DNA of 36,419 bases from an uncultured Dorea sp. (GTDB taxonomy: Bacteria > Bacillota > Clostridia > Lachnospirales > Lachnospiraceae). The stretch is taken from contig CATLEM010000010.1 of NCBI GenBank assembly GCA_949916155.1, positions 1 through 36,419 on the forward strand, written 5' to 3'. Of the stretch, positions 1-9,718 are shown one piece after another (position 1 is the first letter of the stretch; every line of letters begins with the position of its first letter). The translations under genes were made by a program, and so were the position numbers. Below the pieces are notes generated by a model, which was not told where the DNA came from, made no database searches, and was given only the letters and a program-made list of their open reading frames with translations.

Positions 1-23
1 TATTATGTATCCACTTTATTGTA

Positions 24-33
24 CCCCCCCCCC
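24..33. repeat. Homopolymeric C tract (10 nt)
   Basis: gta-CCCCCCCCCC-taccg read directly. Confidence 0.9.
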
Positions 34-369
34 TACCGCTCTGTCCAATCGATATAATCCATAAACCTCTCTATTTATTTTAATTATCTATATGTTTATA
101 TGATTTAACTTTTCATAAAATCATTTTACCTTCGTCTTAAAGCTCTGAACCCCGAATCCCGCCTTATTCCGGTTGCCTTTTCCCTTATTATTCAAATATG
201 GGAGACAGTTTATCAAATATACTCTTGCTTTTTCCTATGCTTTCCTCTATACTTGTAAACATCTGAAAATCTATATATTTTATGGCAAATCAGCCAACAG
301 CTTCCAACAAACTTTCATTATCTTATTGCAGCGAAAACCGATTTTGTATTATACTGAAAGGAGAAACTT

Positions 370-1209
370 ATGACAGATGGCCAATTACAATGGCATCCTG
401 CTTTTGTTGCTGTCCTCCATATCGAGTTTGAGGACGAACTTGATGCCTTAGAAATCAGATCAGAACACCTGCTCAGTAAAAAACCATTGCAGGTAGACGT
501 GCTGATCATTAAGAAAACAGACGATATACCGATTCATAAAAACATCGGAAAAATTTTCAGAAAACACAATATTATCGAATACAAATCACCGGATGCTTCT
601 CTGAATATTAACGATTTTTACAAAGTTTACGCTTATACCTGCCTATACCAGTCAGATACTAACAAAGTTGCTGAAATATCCCCTGGTGAATTAACGATTA
701 CATTCGTGTGTAATCATTACCCCCGTAAACTTCTAAATCATTTGAGGAGATCACGGCATCTTACAGTCACAAAGAAGGCTAAAGGCATCTACTACCTTAT
801 TGGCGATGAGTTTCCAATTCAGATCATTATTACCAAAGAACTGACTAAAGAAGAGAATTTCTGGCTGCAGAACTTAAGAAACGATTTAAAACCTGATTCC
901 GAAATTCAGGATATTCTCGAAAAATATGAAAACAAAAAACAGGATCTATACTATCAAGCTGTTATGAATTTAATTGTCCGGGCTAACCGGGAACAGATGA
1001 AGGAGGGCGCTGCTATGTGTGATGCTTTAAATGAACTTTTATATGAGATTTTTGCTGATAAATTGGAGGAAGAAAAGGATGAAGGCATTAAATTAGGTGA
1101 ATTCCGCACCAGAACTATCTTTAAACTGTCCCAGGCCGGCACTCCTATTGATCAGATTGCGGAAAAATGCGGGGTCTCTGTCGAAAAGGTTCAGCAGATA
1201 CTTAATTAA
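370..1209 (+). CDS. Rpn-like PD-(D/E)XK nuclease family protein (putative transposase/recombination-promoting nuclease type)
   Basis: ORF 279 aa with RBS AAAGGAG; VDVLIIKK...IIEYKSP motif typical of PD-(D/E)XK Rpn-like proteins; C-terminal helix-turn-helix-like IDQIAEKCGVSVEKVQQIL. Confidence 0.7.
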   Translation: MTDGQLQWHPAFVAVLHIEFEDELDALEIRSEHLLSKKPLQVDVLIIKKTDDIPIHKNIGKIFRKHNIIEYKSPDASLNINDFYKVYAYTCLYQSDTNKVAEISPGELTITFVCNHYPRKLLNHLRRSRHLTVTKKAKGIYYLIGDEFPIQIIITKELTKEENFWLQNLRNDLKPDSEIQDILEKYENKKQDLYYQAVMNLIVRANREQMKEGAAMCDALNELLYEIFADKLEEEKDEGIKLGEFRTRTIFKLSQAGTPIDQIAEKCGVSVEKVQQILN

Positions 1210-1225
1210 ATATGAAAAATGTATC

Positions 1226-1274
1226 CAAAAACAGAGCCAACAAACTGTGAATACTCTCACCCGTTCATTGGCTC
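1226..1274 (-). terminator. Candidate rho-independent terminator of the surface-protein operon
   Basis: Minus strand GAGCCAA...TTGGCTC followed by TGTTTTTGG, just downstream of the stop at 1290. Confidence 0.5.
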
Positions 1275-1289
1275 CTTAATACATGGATA

Positions 1290-3260
1290 TTATTTGATTT
1301 TTACCTTAACTGTCTTACTATATTTTGTGTATACTTTTTTACCGTCAATCTTTTTATACCCTCTGACTTTGAAATAATACGTTTTCTTTCTCTTCAGCTT
1401 TTTGACCGTAAGTTTTTTTGATTTTGTCGTTTTGATCGCTTTAAATCCAGAGGATTTTTTAGTAGATCTGTATACCACATACTTATCAACAGATACAGCC
1501 GGGGCTTTCCATGTCACCGCAGCTTTTTTCTTTCCGGCTTTTACTTTCAATTTTTTTACTGAAGATGCCTTTATCTTAGACACTTTCTTTGCCTTGTCCG
1601 CCTGCTTCTTCAGATCTGCAATACGATTTTCCGCATCGGTCAGCTTCTTGTAATTATTCACATACCGTTTCTGATCATCGGTCAGTGCATCATATGCTTT
1701 CCTTACTTTTGCAACAGCACTGTCGCTGTTTACTGTCACATTCCCGATCGCTGCGATCATATCAATGACCGGCTGCGCTGCTTTTTTGTCAGCTTCAGCT
1801 TTTTCTTCCGCCTCTTCCTCAGGGGACTTCTTTTCAATGGAAACTGTTACCAGCATAGGACATTTGCCTTCGCCGTCAACATCATATGTATAGGTGAATG
1901 ACTTCTTATCTCCTTTTAATGTCACGATCCCCGTACTGCTGTCATACTCTGCATTTTCTATATCAGTGATGCTGACTCTCGCCGGATCTTTTACATATCT
2001 CCCCAGCTCAAAGCGATCTGCCGGAGCAGATGAGGATACTTTTAACGTACGGCTCTGCTCCCCGAATTTTGCTTCTTTTTGGAAGTCTTCGCTTACATTT
2101 TTCGGATACTCGAGCCAAAGCAACTCGTTACCGTCAACATGGATCAGCGTATATGCAGCACTTTCATTCAGCTTGATTGACTGAATACCTGCATTCTTTA
2201 CAGAAATCCGGTTAAGATTCGGCATCGCTGTAAGGTCAAGATCCTTAAGCTCCGCAATCTTAGTATTATCCGCCGCAAAATATACAAGTTCAGGTACTGC
2301 ATGGATATCCAGCGAAGTGACAGCCGAGCCGTCGATACGCAGTTTTTTAAGACCTTTGCATTTATTCAGGTTTAAAGATTTTACAGGCGCCGGCACGATG
2401 CTTATCTCGTCATCAAAGCCAGCCATCGGCCCGTCATGCTTAAACTTATTGTATGTCTGGGCATAGTTATAAAATTCTTCTAAAGCAGTATTTGCTTCAA
2501 GCGTCAGATCAGAGACTTGTGTTCCGGATATATCCAATACTTTAAGCCACGCATTGTTTGAAATATCCAACGTTTTGATTCCCTCATCGCCTATCAACTT
2601 CAATTCCTCAAGTTTTGTATTATTCGAAACATCAAGAGACTGAAACGGAACCATATTCAATTCAAGCTTCTTAAGCTCCCTGAGATTGCTAAAATCAGCG
2701 GATAAAACCTTTGTATTGGTGAGATTAACTTCCTCCAATGCAGGATTTTTTGAAAAATCCACCTTGTCAATATGCGTCCGTTCTGCATTGAATGTTACAA
2801 GGGCAGTATTGTTCGTAAGGTCTACCGCGCTGATGTCTGTCTGCATGATATTAAGAGAAACAAGCGCCGTATTTTTGCTTATGTCGATTTCCGCTATGTC
2901 ATAGCATCCGCTCATATTCAGGTCTTCAAGCTTTGTATTCCTGCTGACATCAACTTCCTGAACATAGGTAGAACCGATATCCAGTTTTTTCAGCGCTGTC
3001 AGATTCTCTATACCTGTCAGGTCCTCGACCCAACTGAAATTAAGGTCTATTTCTGCCGCAGCATCAATCTCTTCCCGGCTTAAGGCTCCGTCCCCGTCTT
3101 TATCAAAATTCTCCTGGACATATGCCTGCAGTTCCGCATCCGGAAATGCAGTTTCAATTATAATGCCAGGCTCTTCCGTCTCTGATGCGTAAGATATCAC
3201 TGCCGGACAGAATATCGCTGCGGCCATCCCGAACAATAATGCTATTATTTTCTTTTTCAT
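1290..3260 (-). CDS. Secreted leucine-rich-repeat protein with EF-hand-like motif and C-terminal Lys-rich fibronectin III-like domain
   Basis: Signal peptide MKKKIIALLFGMAAAIFCPAVISYA; DKDGDGALSREE calcium-loop motif; about 21-aa LRRs (LDVSNNTKLEELKL); start refined to MKKK with AGGAG upstream. Confidence 0.85.
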   Translation of the reverse strand: MKKKIIALLFGMAAAIFCPAVISYASETEEPGIIIETAFPDAELQAYVQENFDKDGDGALSREEIDAAAEIDLNFSWVEDLTGIENLTALKKLDIGSTYVQEVDVSRNTKLEDLNMSGCYDIAEIDISKNTALVSLNIMQTDISAVDLTNNTALVTFNAERTHIDKVDFSKNPALEEVNLTNTKVLSADFSNLRELKKLELNMVPFQSLDVSNNTKLEELKLIGDEGIKTLDISNNAWLKVLDISGTQVSDLTLEANTALEEFYNYAQTYNKFKHDGPMAGFDDEISIVPAPVKSLNLNKCKGLKKLRIDGSAVTSLDIHAVPELVYFAADNTKIAELKDLDLTAMPNLNRISVKNAGIQSIKLNESAAYTLIHVDGNELLWLEYPKNVSEDFQKEAKFGEQSRTLKVSSSAPADRFELGRYVKDPARVSITDIENAEYDSSTGIVTLKGDKKSFTYTYDVDGEGKCPMLVTVSIEKKSPEEEAEEKAEADKKAAQPVIDMIAAIGNVTVNSDSAVAKVRKAYDALTDDQKRYVNNYKKLTDAENRIADLKKQADKAKKVSKIKASSVKKLKVKAGKKKAAVTWKAPAVSVDKYVVYRSTKKSSGFKAIKTTKSKKLTVKKLKRKKTYYFKVRGYKKIDGKKVYTKYSKTVKVKIK

Positions 3261-3270
3261 AGATTTTCTC

Positions 3271-5763
3271 CTATCTGACATTTACTGACTTCACTAAAGA
3301 CCACTTTGAATATTTCTTTACTGTCTTTCCATTTTTCTTCACTGTCTTATATGTGCTGACCTTCACGTAATATTTCTTCTGTGATTTCAGTTTCTTGATT
3401 GTTGCCTTATTTACTTTAAGAGTCTTCGTCTTTGCACTTTTGAACTTTTTATTAGCCGAGTACCTGACCTGATAGCCTTTTACGCCTTTTACCTTCTTTA
3501 TATTTACCGTGAACTTCTTCTTCCCGGCTTTTAATTTAGCTATCTTAGTTGCCGGTACGGCAGTATTCTTGTCCGTATTCGTGATAGCCTGCGGCTTGGA
3601 TACCTGAGTGCCGGATGTCTGCTGCGCATACTCGATCACATTATTATACATGGACATCGTACTCATTTTGTAAATCAGCTGATTGTCTTTCTGCTCAAAA
3701 GGAACTGTCTGGAATTTGCCATTGTCATCTACATAGTAGACATTTTTAACCTTTTTCCCCTTTTTCAGTTCTCTTGTAACAGTAAAATCTCCTACGGCAA
3801 GCTTAGAGAGCTCTGCTCTGTACAGATTGATCACATCCACATCCAGGACATCATAATCTCCGCTCATACCAGTTACCGTATTTTTATTCAGGATCGTCCC
3901 AAGAGCGATATAGCGCCCCGATCCGAAATTCATCCCGCCGACCTTCGTCTGCTTTGACGGGCAGACAAGCGTTGTATCATGATCCCGTTCTGTACCTTTC
4001 CTGCATAGATATATCCCATTCACGGCATTGCAGCTTGTATGATTGTACGGATATTTCCCGGAGCCGTATTCTGATTTGTCCTTTATCGTCAGCGGAAACG
4101 ACTCAACACTGTATTCATCATCCTCAACAAGAACCACATAGTTGATATCTTCAATCAGATCCGCGGATATATTTCCGCTCACATCACTTGTACATTCTAC
4201 AGTCTCAAAGGGGCTGACCAGCTTTACTTTAATATTGGGAACATACTGAGCTGTATTATCTTTCTTATAGTATACAGGCAGCTCAGTGCGGACCTTGTTC
4301 GCTTCAGCCGGATCATCGGCCGGTGTTTCCCGCTCATAAAGGTAAAAACCATCTTCCTTCTGACCGCATTTTAAACAGGACGGCTTTCCTCCTGTAGAAC
4401 TCAAAGTGATATAATAGTTAGGCATCTCATATTTCGAATCTTCCGCATAGACAATATAATTATGCTTTTTTCTCATCTGTACATCCGGAAGCACCCCGTT
4501 TTCAGATGTTACCGCCGTCTCAACCGTCTGCGTAGAACTGTTATAAAATACAAACTTAACAGGCTCATCGACCGGCGTTGCTGCTGTATCTTTTGTCTCG
4601 CTGTCCGACGGTGCTTTATCATCTATCTTGCACACTTTCATACCGCTCAGCGTAACCTTCTCCGTACTGTAGAGAAATTCATATTCCTGCGGCGTACAGG
4701 AAGATCCTCCTATTTCCTCAGAGCCTCCGCCGCAGTCAGGGTCATCTTCTATCTTGTCTTTCCCTTTATTAGGATCTTCTTTGCCGTCGATCCTCTCCAG
4801 ATCGATGCGGGTAAGACGGGAATTCTCGTCCTCAATGTCTGTGCCTTCATAGATTGCCCAGGAGATTCCCTGTGAATCTGTCTTAATGATAAAGTCCACC
4901 TTTTCCTTCATTCGATAGACGGGATTATCGGATAATTCAATCGTGTAATGACGGTTCTCTTCTGCAGTAAAGGTCAGCTTTCCTTCATCACTGATGACAG
5001 TCTTTCCTTTTCCATTATCCCTGCACACTATTCGGAACGGACACCCTGCATCTGCATAATATCCGTCATGCGCGATAGTAAGCGCCATGATGCAGGATGT
5101 CGGCATCGGCTGCACGACACTCTCTCCATCAGGTACTTTCCGAATCACAATCTTCGGAACAGCGATCTCTTTTCCGTCTATTCCTTCAAAATAATCATAA
5201 TATAAGGGCGGACAGTTCTCATACCTTGCATAGATCCTCATCAGCTTTTTACTGTTGTATGCACCGACCATCTCTAACTTTTTCCAGTTTTCGTTCGAGA
5301 CATCAAAGCCAATCTTATACTCTTTCCCTGCGATCATCCTGATTCCTGACAATTTTCCGTCTTTTGTCGTATATTTCGTGCTTTCACTTCGGATTACCGT
5401 CATATTAAACAGATCAAAAGTAATTCCGTCTTCTGCAGGCGTCCCGTCCTCATAGACTACTTCTATATCTCCCACCTGAACATTCTTTCCATTTTCCACA
5501 TATTTGTCCTGATCAAAGACATACTCCGGATCCGCGCCCGGTATGGCTCCGGTATCTTCACTTTCGCTGAATGTTTCTATATGATCAATGTCTTCCATGG
5601 TTATACTGTCGGCATATGTTTCCCCGGAAATCTCTTCCTCCCCCATAATAGCTTCAGAGACCGGCTCTTCTGCCTGCACCTGCTCTGGTGTCATTACGGC
5701 AGTTATTCCAAGCACTACGATCACACAAATTGCTTTCTCGAGTATCTTCTTACTCCATTTCAT
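3271..5763 (-). CDS. Secreted cell-surface repeat protein with C-terminal Lys-rich fibronectin III-like domain
   Basis: Signal peptide (KAICVIVVLGITAVMTPEQVQA); four divergent beta-rich modules; fn3-like C-terminus; start refined to MKWSKK after GGGAGG. Confidence 0.75.
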   Translation of the reverse strand: MKWSKKILEKAICVIVVLGITAVMTPEQVQAEEPVSEAIMGEEEISGETYADSITMEDIDHIETFSESEDTGAIPGADPEYVFDQDKYVENGKNVQVGDIEVVYEDGTPAEDGITFDLFNMTVIRSESTKYTTKDGKLSGIRMIAGKEYKIGFDVSNENWKKLEMVGAYNSKKLMRIYARYENCPPLYYDYFEGIDGKEIAVPKIVIRKVPDGESVVQPMPTSCIMALTIAHDGYYADAGCPFRIVCRDNGKGKTVISDEGKLTFTAEENRHYTIELSDNPVYRMKEKVDFIIKTDSQGISWAIYEGTDIEDENSRLTRIDLERIDGKEDPNKGKDKIEDDPDCGGGSEEIGGSSCTPQEYEFLYSTEKVTLSGMKVCKIDDKAPSDSETKDTAATPVDEPVKFVFYNSSTQTVETAVTSENGVLPDVQMRKKHNYIVYAEDSKYEMPNYYITLSSTGGKPSCLKCGQKEDGFYLYERETPADDPAEANKVRTELPVYYKKDNTAQYVPNIKVKLVSPFETVECTSDVSGNISADLIEDINYVVLVEDDEYSVESFPLTIKDKSEYGSGKYPYNHTSCNAVNGIYLCRKGTERDHDTTLVCPSKQTKVGGMNFGSGRYIALGTILNKNTVTGMSGDYDVLDVDVINLYRAELSKLAVGDFTVTRELKKGKKVKNVYYVDDNGKFQTVPFEQKDNQLIYKMSTMSMYNNVIEYAQQTSGTQVSKPQAITNTDKNTAVPATKIAKLKAGKKKFTVNIKKVKGVKGYQVRYSANKKFKSAKTKTLKVNKATIKKLKSQKKYYVKVSTYKTVKKNGKTVKKYSKWSLVKSVNVR

Positions 5764-5852
5764 CTTTTTACCTCCCATTTTGGTTATCATAAATGTTTTT
5801 CACTACATTTTTATGATACCCTCCCTCCTAATATTTTGTCTAATCAATAATT

Positions 5853-5877
5853 GCAATATATCGTGTGTATATATTGC
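5853..5877. promoter_or_regulatory. Perfect 9-bp inverted repeat (operator-like dyad) in the divergent intergenic region
   Basis: GCAATATAT-CGTGTGT-ATATATTGC. Confidence 0.6.
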
Positions 5878-5889
5878 GTCTGTAAATGC

Positions 5890-5918
5890 TTGATATAAAT
5901 CCAATTTCAGACTATAAT
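5890..5918 (+). promoter_or_regulatory. Sigma-A-type promoter upstream of the RluA-family gene
   Basis: TTGATA - 17 nt - TATAAT. Confidence 0.7.
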
Positions 5919-6053
5919 ACGCTTGTTAAGGAGTTGGTCAAGAAGTTGGTTAAAGAGCTGGCCTTCGCGGCCATCGAGATTGAGAATAAGATATGTCAGC
6001 AATATTTTTGTGCAGTATAATATCCTTACATAACAAAACGCAGGGGAAATGCA

Positions 6054-6941
6054 ATGAACCGAACGATCCAATATCAGATAACAAAAGAAGACGACGGCCA
6101 CAAAGTTGAATGGTTTTTAAAAAGGAAAGGCTTTTCCTCACAGAATATCACAGTAATCAAACGGATGCCCCAAAGCATCCTCGTGAATGGATGCCACTAT
6201 TACATGCGGGATACTTTGTCAGCGGGGGACCTTCTGACAGTACGCATCCAGGAGTCCCAATGCTCTGAAAAGATACCGCCTGTCAAAATCCCGCTTGATA
6301 TCGTATATGAAGATGAAGATATCATTGTCGTGAACAAACCGGCCGGAATGCCTGTTCACCCTTCCATGAACAACTATACGAACTCGCTGGCCAACGGCCT
6401 GGCATGGTATTACAGCAGGCAGGAAAAGCCTTTTATCTTCCGCTGCTGCAACCGCCTCGACCGGGACACCTCCGGCCTTACCGTCGTTGCCAAACACCTT
6501 GTCAGCGGCAGCATCCTCTCCTCCATGACCCGCAGCCGTCAGATGCACCGGGAATACCTGGCAATCACAAGAGGGAGAGTAACTCCGGAAAAAGGTACGA
6601 TCACTGCACCGCTGGCCCGAAAGCCCGGTACGGTCATCGAGCGGACCGTGGACTTTGCCCGGGGAGAACATGCCGTCACACACTACCGGCTTATAGAATA
6701 CAAGAACGGACACAGCCTCGTAGCCCTCCGCCTCGAGACCGGGCGCACGCATCAGATACGCATCCACATGAAATATCTGGGCTATCCCCTGGTCGGCGAT
6801 TACCTCTACAACCCTGATATGGAACATATAAGCAGGCAGGCACTTCATTCCTGCAAGCTTTCCTTTCCCCATCCGATCACCGGGACGCCAATGGAATTTA
6901 CCGCACCTCTTCCGGAGGACATGAAAGTTTTGCTGTGCTAA
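6054..6941 (+). CDS. RluA family pseudouridine synthase
   Basis: HRLDRDTSG-type motif (NRLDRDTSGLTVVAKH), VNKPAGMPVHP, GRTHQIRIHMKYLGYPLVGD. Confidence 0.93.
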   Translation: MNRTIQYQITKEDDGHKVEWFLKRKGFSSQNITVIKRMPQSILVNGCHYYMRDTLSAGDLLTVRIQESQCSEKIPPVKIPLDIVYEDEDIIVVNKPAGMPVHPSMNNYTNSLANGLAWYYSRQEKPFIFRCCNRLDRDTSGLTVVAKHLVSGSILSSMTRSRQMHREYLAITRGRVTPEKGTITAPLARKPGTVIERTVDFARGEHAVTHYRLIEYKNGHSLVALRLETGRTHQIRIHMKYLGYPLVGDYLYNPDMEHISRQALHSCKLSFPHPITGTPMEFTAPLPEDMKVLLC

Positions 6942-6976
6942 TGCAGCCGGATACCGACAATCTCCAGTCCGCACTT

Positions 6977-7837
6977 CTACTCAAACTCCAGATCAGCGCC
7001 AAGCCACCAGCACAGCACATCCTTGATCTGGCTGTCCCAGTATTTCCACTGATGATTCCCGGAAGATGCCATGCAGGTTAGATCATATCCAAGCTTCTTT
7101 ACCCGCTCCCAGACCTTAAGATTCCCCTCGTACAGGAAATCTTCCGTCCCGCACCATGCGTAGAGCCTGGGCAGCCTGCCGTCCTTCGATGTGAAAGTAT
7201 TTACTTCTGCCGAAAACCCTGCGTTTTTCGCCGCAAGCTTTTCTGCCAGCGCCAGGATATCGTCGTCCGAACCTTCCAGCTGCGCCGGGCTTCCGAAGAT
7301 TCCCTTGAACAGCTGTGTTTTATCTTCTCCCGGCTCCTTTGCGTTGCGCTTATAATCATCCACGATATCCAGCGCGCCGGAAAGAGATGCCGCTGCGCCG
7401 AAAGTCCCGCTGGCCCGAAGCCCTAATTTCCAGGCGCCGTAACCGCCCATGGACAGCCCCGCCGCCAGCGTATCCTCCCGCCTGTCAGACATACGCGGGA
7501 AGAACTCCCGGCAGACCGCGGGCAGCTCCTCTGAGAGAAATGTCCAGTACCTCATGCCGTAAGTCGTATCCGTGTAAAATCCAAGATGGGTCGAGGGCAT
7601 CACCACCGCGATCCCAAGTCCGCTTGCGTAGCGCTCGATGGAAGTCCGGCGCTGCCAGGTCGTATGGTCGTCGCTCATACCGTGGAGCAGATACATCGTC
7701 TTGTACTGCCCGTTTCCCGCCGCCCCCTTCATGCCGATCTGCTTTTTCGTCTGCTGGGGCCAGATCACGTCCATATTCATGCTCATCCCGAGTACATCCG
7801 AGAAAAAGTCGATGTGCATCAGTGCCATTGTTATCAC
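6977..7837 (-). CDS. Alpha/beta hydrolase, esterase D/S-formylglutathione hydrolase-like
   Basis: GLSMGGYGAWKLGL nucleophile elbow; LLHGMSDDHTTWQRRTSIERYA; Asp/His near the C-terminus. Confidence 0.85.
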   Translation of the reverse strand: MITMALMHIDFFSDVLGMSMNMDVIWPQQTKKQIGMKGAAGNGQYKTMYLLHGMSDDHTTWQRRTSIERYASGLGIAVVMPSTHLGFYTDTTYGMRYWTFLSEELPAVCREFFPRMSDRREDTLAAGLSMGGYGAWKLGLRASGTFGAAASLSGALDIVDDYKRNAKEPGEDKTQLFKGIFGSPAQLEGSDDDILALAEKLAAKNAGFSAEVNTFTSKDGRLPRLYAWCGTEDFLYEGNLKVWERVKKLGYDLTCMASSGNHQWKYWDSQIKDVLCWWLGADLEFE

Positions 7838-7861
7838 TCCTACTACTAATTTATTCTCTTA

Positions 7862-8350
7862 TCACCTAAACGTTTTTAAATCTAACTCTTCCCCATTTAA
7901 AGCCGCAGATATCAATCTGTCATGTCCGTCGTATACGAGCTTTAAAGAAAAAAATGCCGTTGTCTCTCTTAGCAGCCGAAAGAAGATCCGGTCTCCTTCC
8001 CAGATATTAAGCTCTTCTATCCTGTCGATATCTACCCATTCAAGCTGTCCTTCGTCACACGCAATCTGTTCCCCGTAAAATCCGTCCGCCGTAAATAAAG
8101 ACATATATTCTGTCACGCCATTACCAGAGACAAACGTCACTATGCCTCTGTACCGGAAAGACGTAAGCGTGTACCCTGTTTCCTCCTTCACTTCCCGCAA
8201 AAGACATTCCTCCGGGCTTTCATCTGCTTCAAAATGCCCGCCTACTCCTATCCATTTATCCTTGTTTACATCCTTTTCCTTTACTGTCCGGTGAAGCATC
8301 AGATATTTCCTGTCCTTTTCTATATAACACAATGTGCTTAATCCCTGCAT
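7862..8350 (-). CDS. NUDIX hydrolase (8-oxo-dGTP diphosphatase-like)
   Basis: Nudix box GGHFEADESPEECLLREVKEETGY; start refined to MQGLSTLCYI. Confidence 0.9.
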   Translation of the reverse strand: MQGLSTLCYIEKDRKYLMLHRTVKEKDVNKDKWIGVGGHFEADESPEECLLREVKEETGYTLTSFRYRGIVTFVSGNGVTEYMSLFTADGFYGEQIACDEGQLEWVDIDRIEELNIWEGDRIFFRLLRETTAFFSLKLVYDGHDRLISAALNGEELDLKTFR

Positions 8351-8500
8351 ATGAATCTCCTCCTTCTTTCTCTGGACACATACTGCTGTAAACCACACAA
8401 AAAACCTTACACTATAGTCTTATCCCTATCATACCGAACCCGCCGGGAAATATCAACCGTACAGTTTATCAACGTTTACCCACGGGGCACCCCTACAGAG

Positions 8501-8557
8501 AAAAAGTGCAAAAGCCTTTCATGGTTTTTCATTCACAAAAAGCCTTTGCATTTTTTT
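8501..8557 (-). terminator. Rho-independent terminator downstream of the DUF4179 gene
   Basis: Minus strand TGCAAAGGCTTTT...AAAGGCTTTTGCA followed by CTTTTTCT. Confidence 0.7.
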
Positions 8558-8596
8558 ATACAGGTTCTATGAAATTATCGCGTTACTGGAAAACCC

Positions 8597-9706
8597 TTAT
8601 TTCACCGCAAACTCAACCCCGTTCACCGCGATCTTCTCGATCTGATCCACGTCCACCAGCCGGTTGAATACGGTCTTGTAGTATGTCCCCGCCCCAAGCT
8701 GGTAGCTGCTGTTCTCCACGTTCTTCTCCTTATCACAGACAACATAGCTTTCCTTATCCTTATACGTTACCTCAATCTTCTCCAGATAATACGGATCTGC
8801 TGCCTCCTCCTTAGAAAGCCCCATGCCCTTCGCCATGTCAACGCTCATCGCGATGGGTGAATACTCCAGATACCCCTTATCTCCCATGTCGACCTTCTTA
8901 ACCGGAACCGGGTCCTTATCCGTCAGGCGAATCTTCTCCGTCTCGGTCTTCGTCTCTTCCTTCAGTTCCTTTCTGGTGCAGGGGTACGTCTCAAGCATAA
9001 GCTCCGGCACGTCCCCGTCCTTTAACGGCTCGCTCCACAGCATGTAGGAATAGCAGTAAAGCTTGTCGGCAGTGCTCTTTTTCGTGTCGATATAAGTGTT
9101 CTCCCCGGCAAACGCCCCGTTTTTCGTCTCACAGTTAAAGTAAAACTCTGCTTCGTCCGTAAAATACGCTCCCTTGGTCAGGTTCGTCTCCTTGTCCCCC
9201 GCGAGGGCTGTAACTCCCCCTTCCCTCTCCAGCGTAAAATACATCATCGCGCCGTTCTTATCGTAGACAAAGCTGCTCACGGTAAGGGTATGGCTTCCGA
9301 TCTTTTTCACGATCGGCTCTTCCGATACATATGCTCCGACTGCCCTCTCCGCCAGCTCCTCGTCCACAGGGACATATTCTTTCGATGGGAGCGTCACCGT
9401 AACCTTGGCGTCCTTCCCTTTCTTTCCGGTATCAACCTCGCGCTCGAGGATACCGTTAGACTCTCTTGTCTCATTGCCGAACATTGCCTGGAAAAATTCT
9501 GTCTTTGACGAAGCGTACACCACGCCTGGCACCGCGAGGCACACAGCCGCGATAGCCGCCGCGATCCGCTGAACGCGCCTTGCGCGGCGGCGGGATGTCT
9601 TCCTTCCAAGCTGTTTATATGTCTCCTGGATTCTGGTCTCCACCACGTCTGAAATCTGGATATCCTGGTTCAATATTTCTTTTATCTCTTTTTCTGATCT
9701 TTTCAT
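8597..9706 (-). CDS. DUF4179 domain-containing protein, putative anti-sigma factor
   Basis: N-terminal cytoplasmic region, single TM (IAAAIAAVCLAVPGVVYA), extracellular domain; directly downstream of an ECF sigma gene. Confidence 0.8.
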   Translation of the reverse strand: MKRSEKEIKEILNQDIQISDVVETRIQETYKQLGRKTSRRRARRVQRIAAAIAAVCLAVPGVVYASSKTEFFQAMFGNETRESNGILEREVDTGKKGKDAKVTVTLPSKEYVPVDEELAERAVGAYVSEEPIVKKIGSHTLTVSSFVYDKNGAMMYFTLEREGGVTALAGDKETNLTKGAYFTDEAEFYFNCETKNGAFAGENTYIDTKKSTADKLYCYSYMLWSEPLKDGDVPELMLETYPCTRKELKEETKTETEKIRLTDKDPVPVKKVDMGDKGYLEYSPIAMSVDMAKGMGLSKEEAADPYYLEKIEVTYKDKESYVVCDKEKNVENSSYQLGAGTYYKTVFNRLVDVDQIEKIAVNGVEFAVK

Positions 9707-9718
9707 TTCAACGCCTCC

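Noticed and set aside
6219-6974. 251-aa minus-strand ORF opposite the RluA-family gene
   Set aside because: Shadow ORF; the plus-strand frame has clear RluA motifs.
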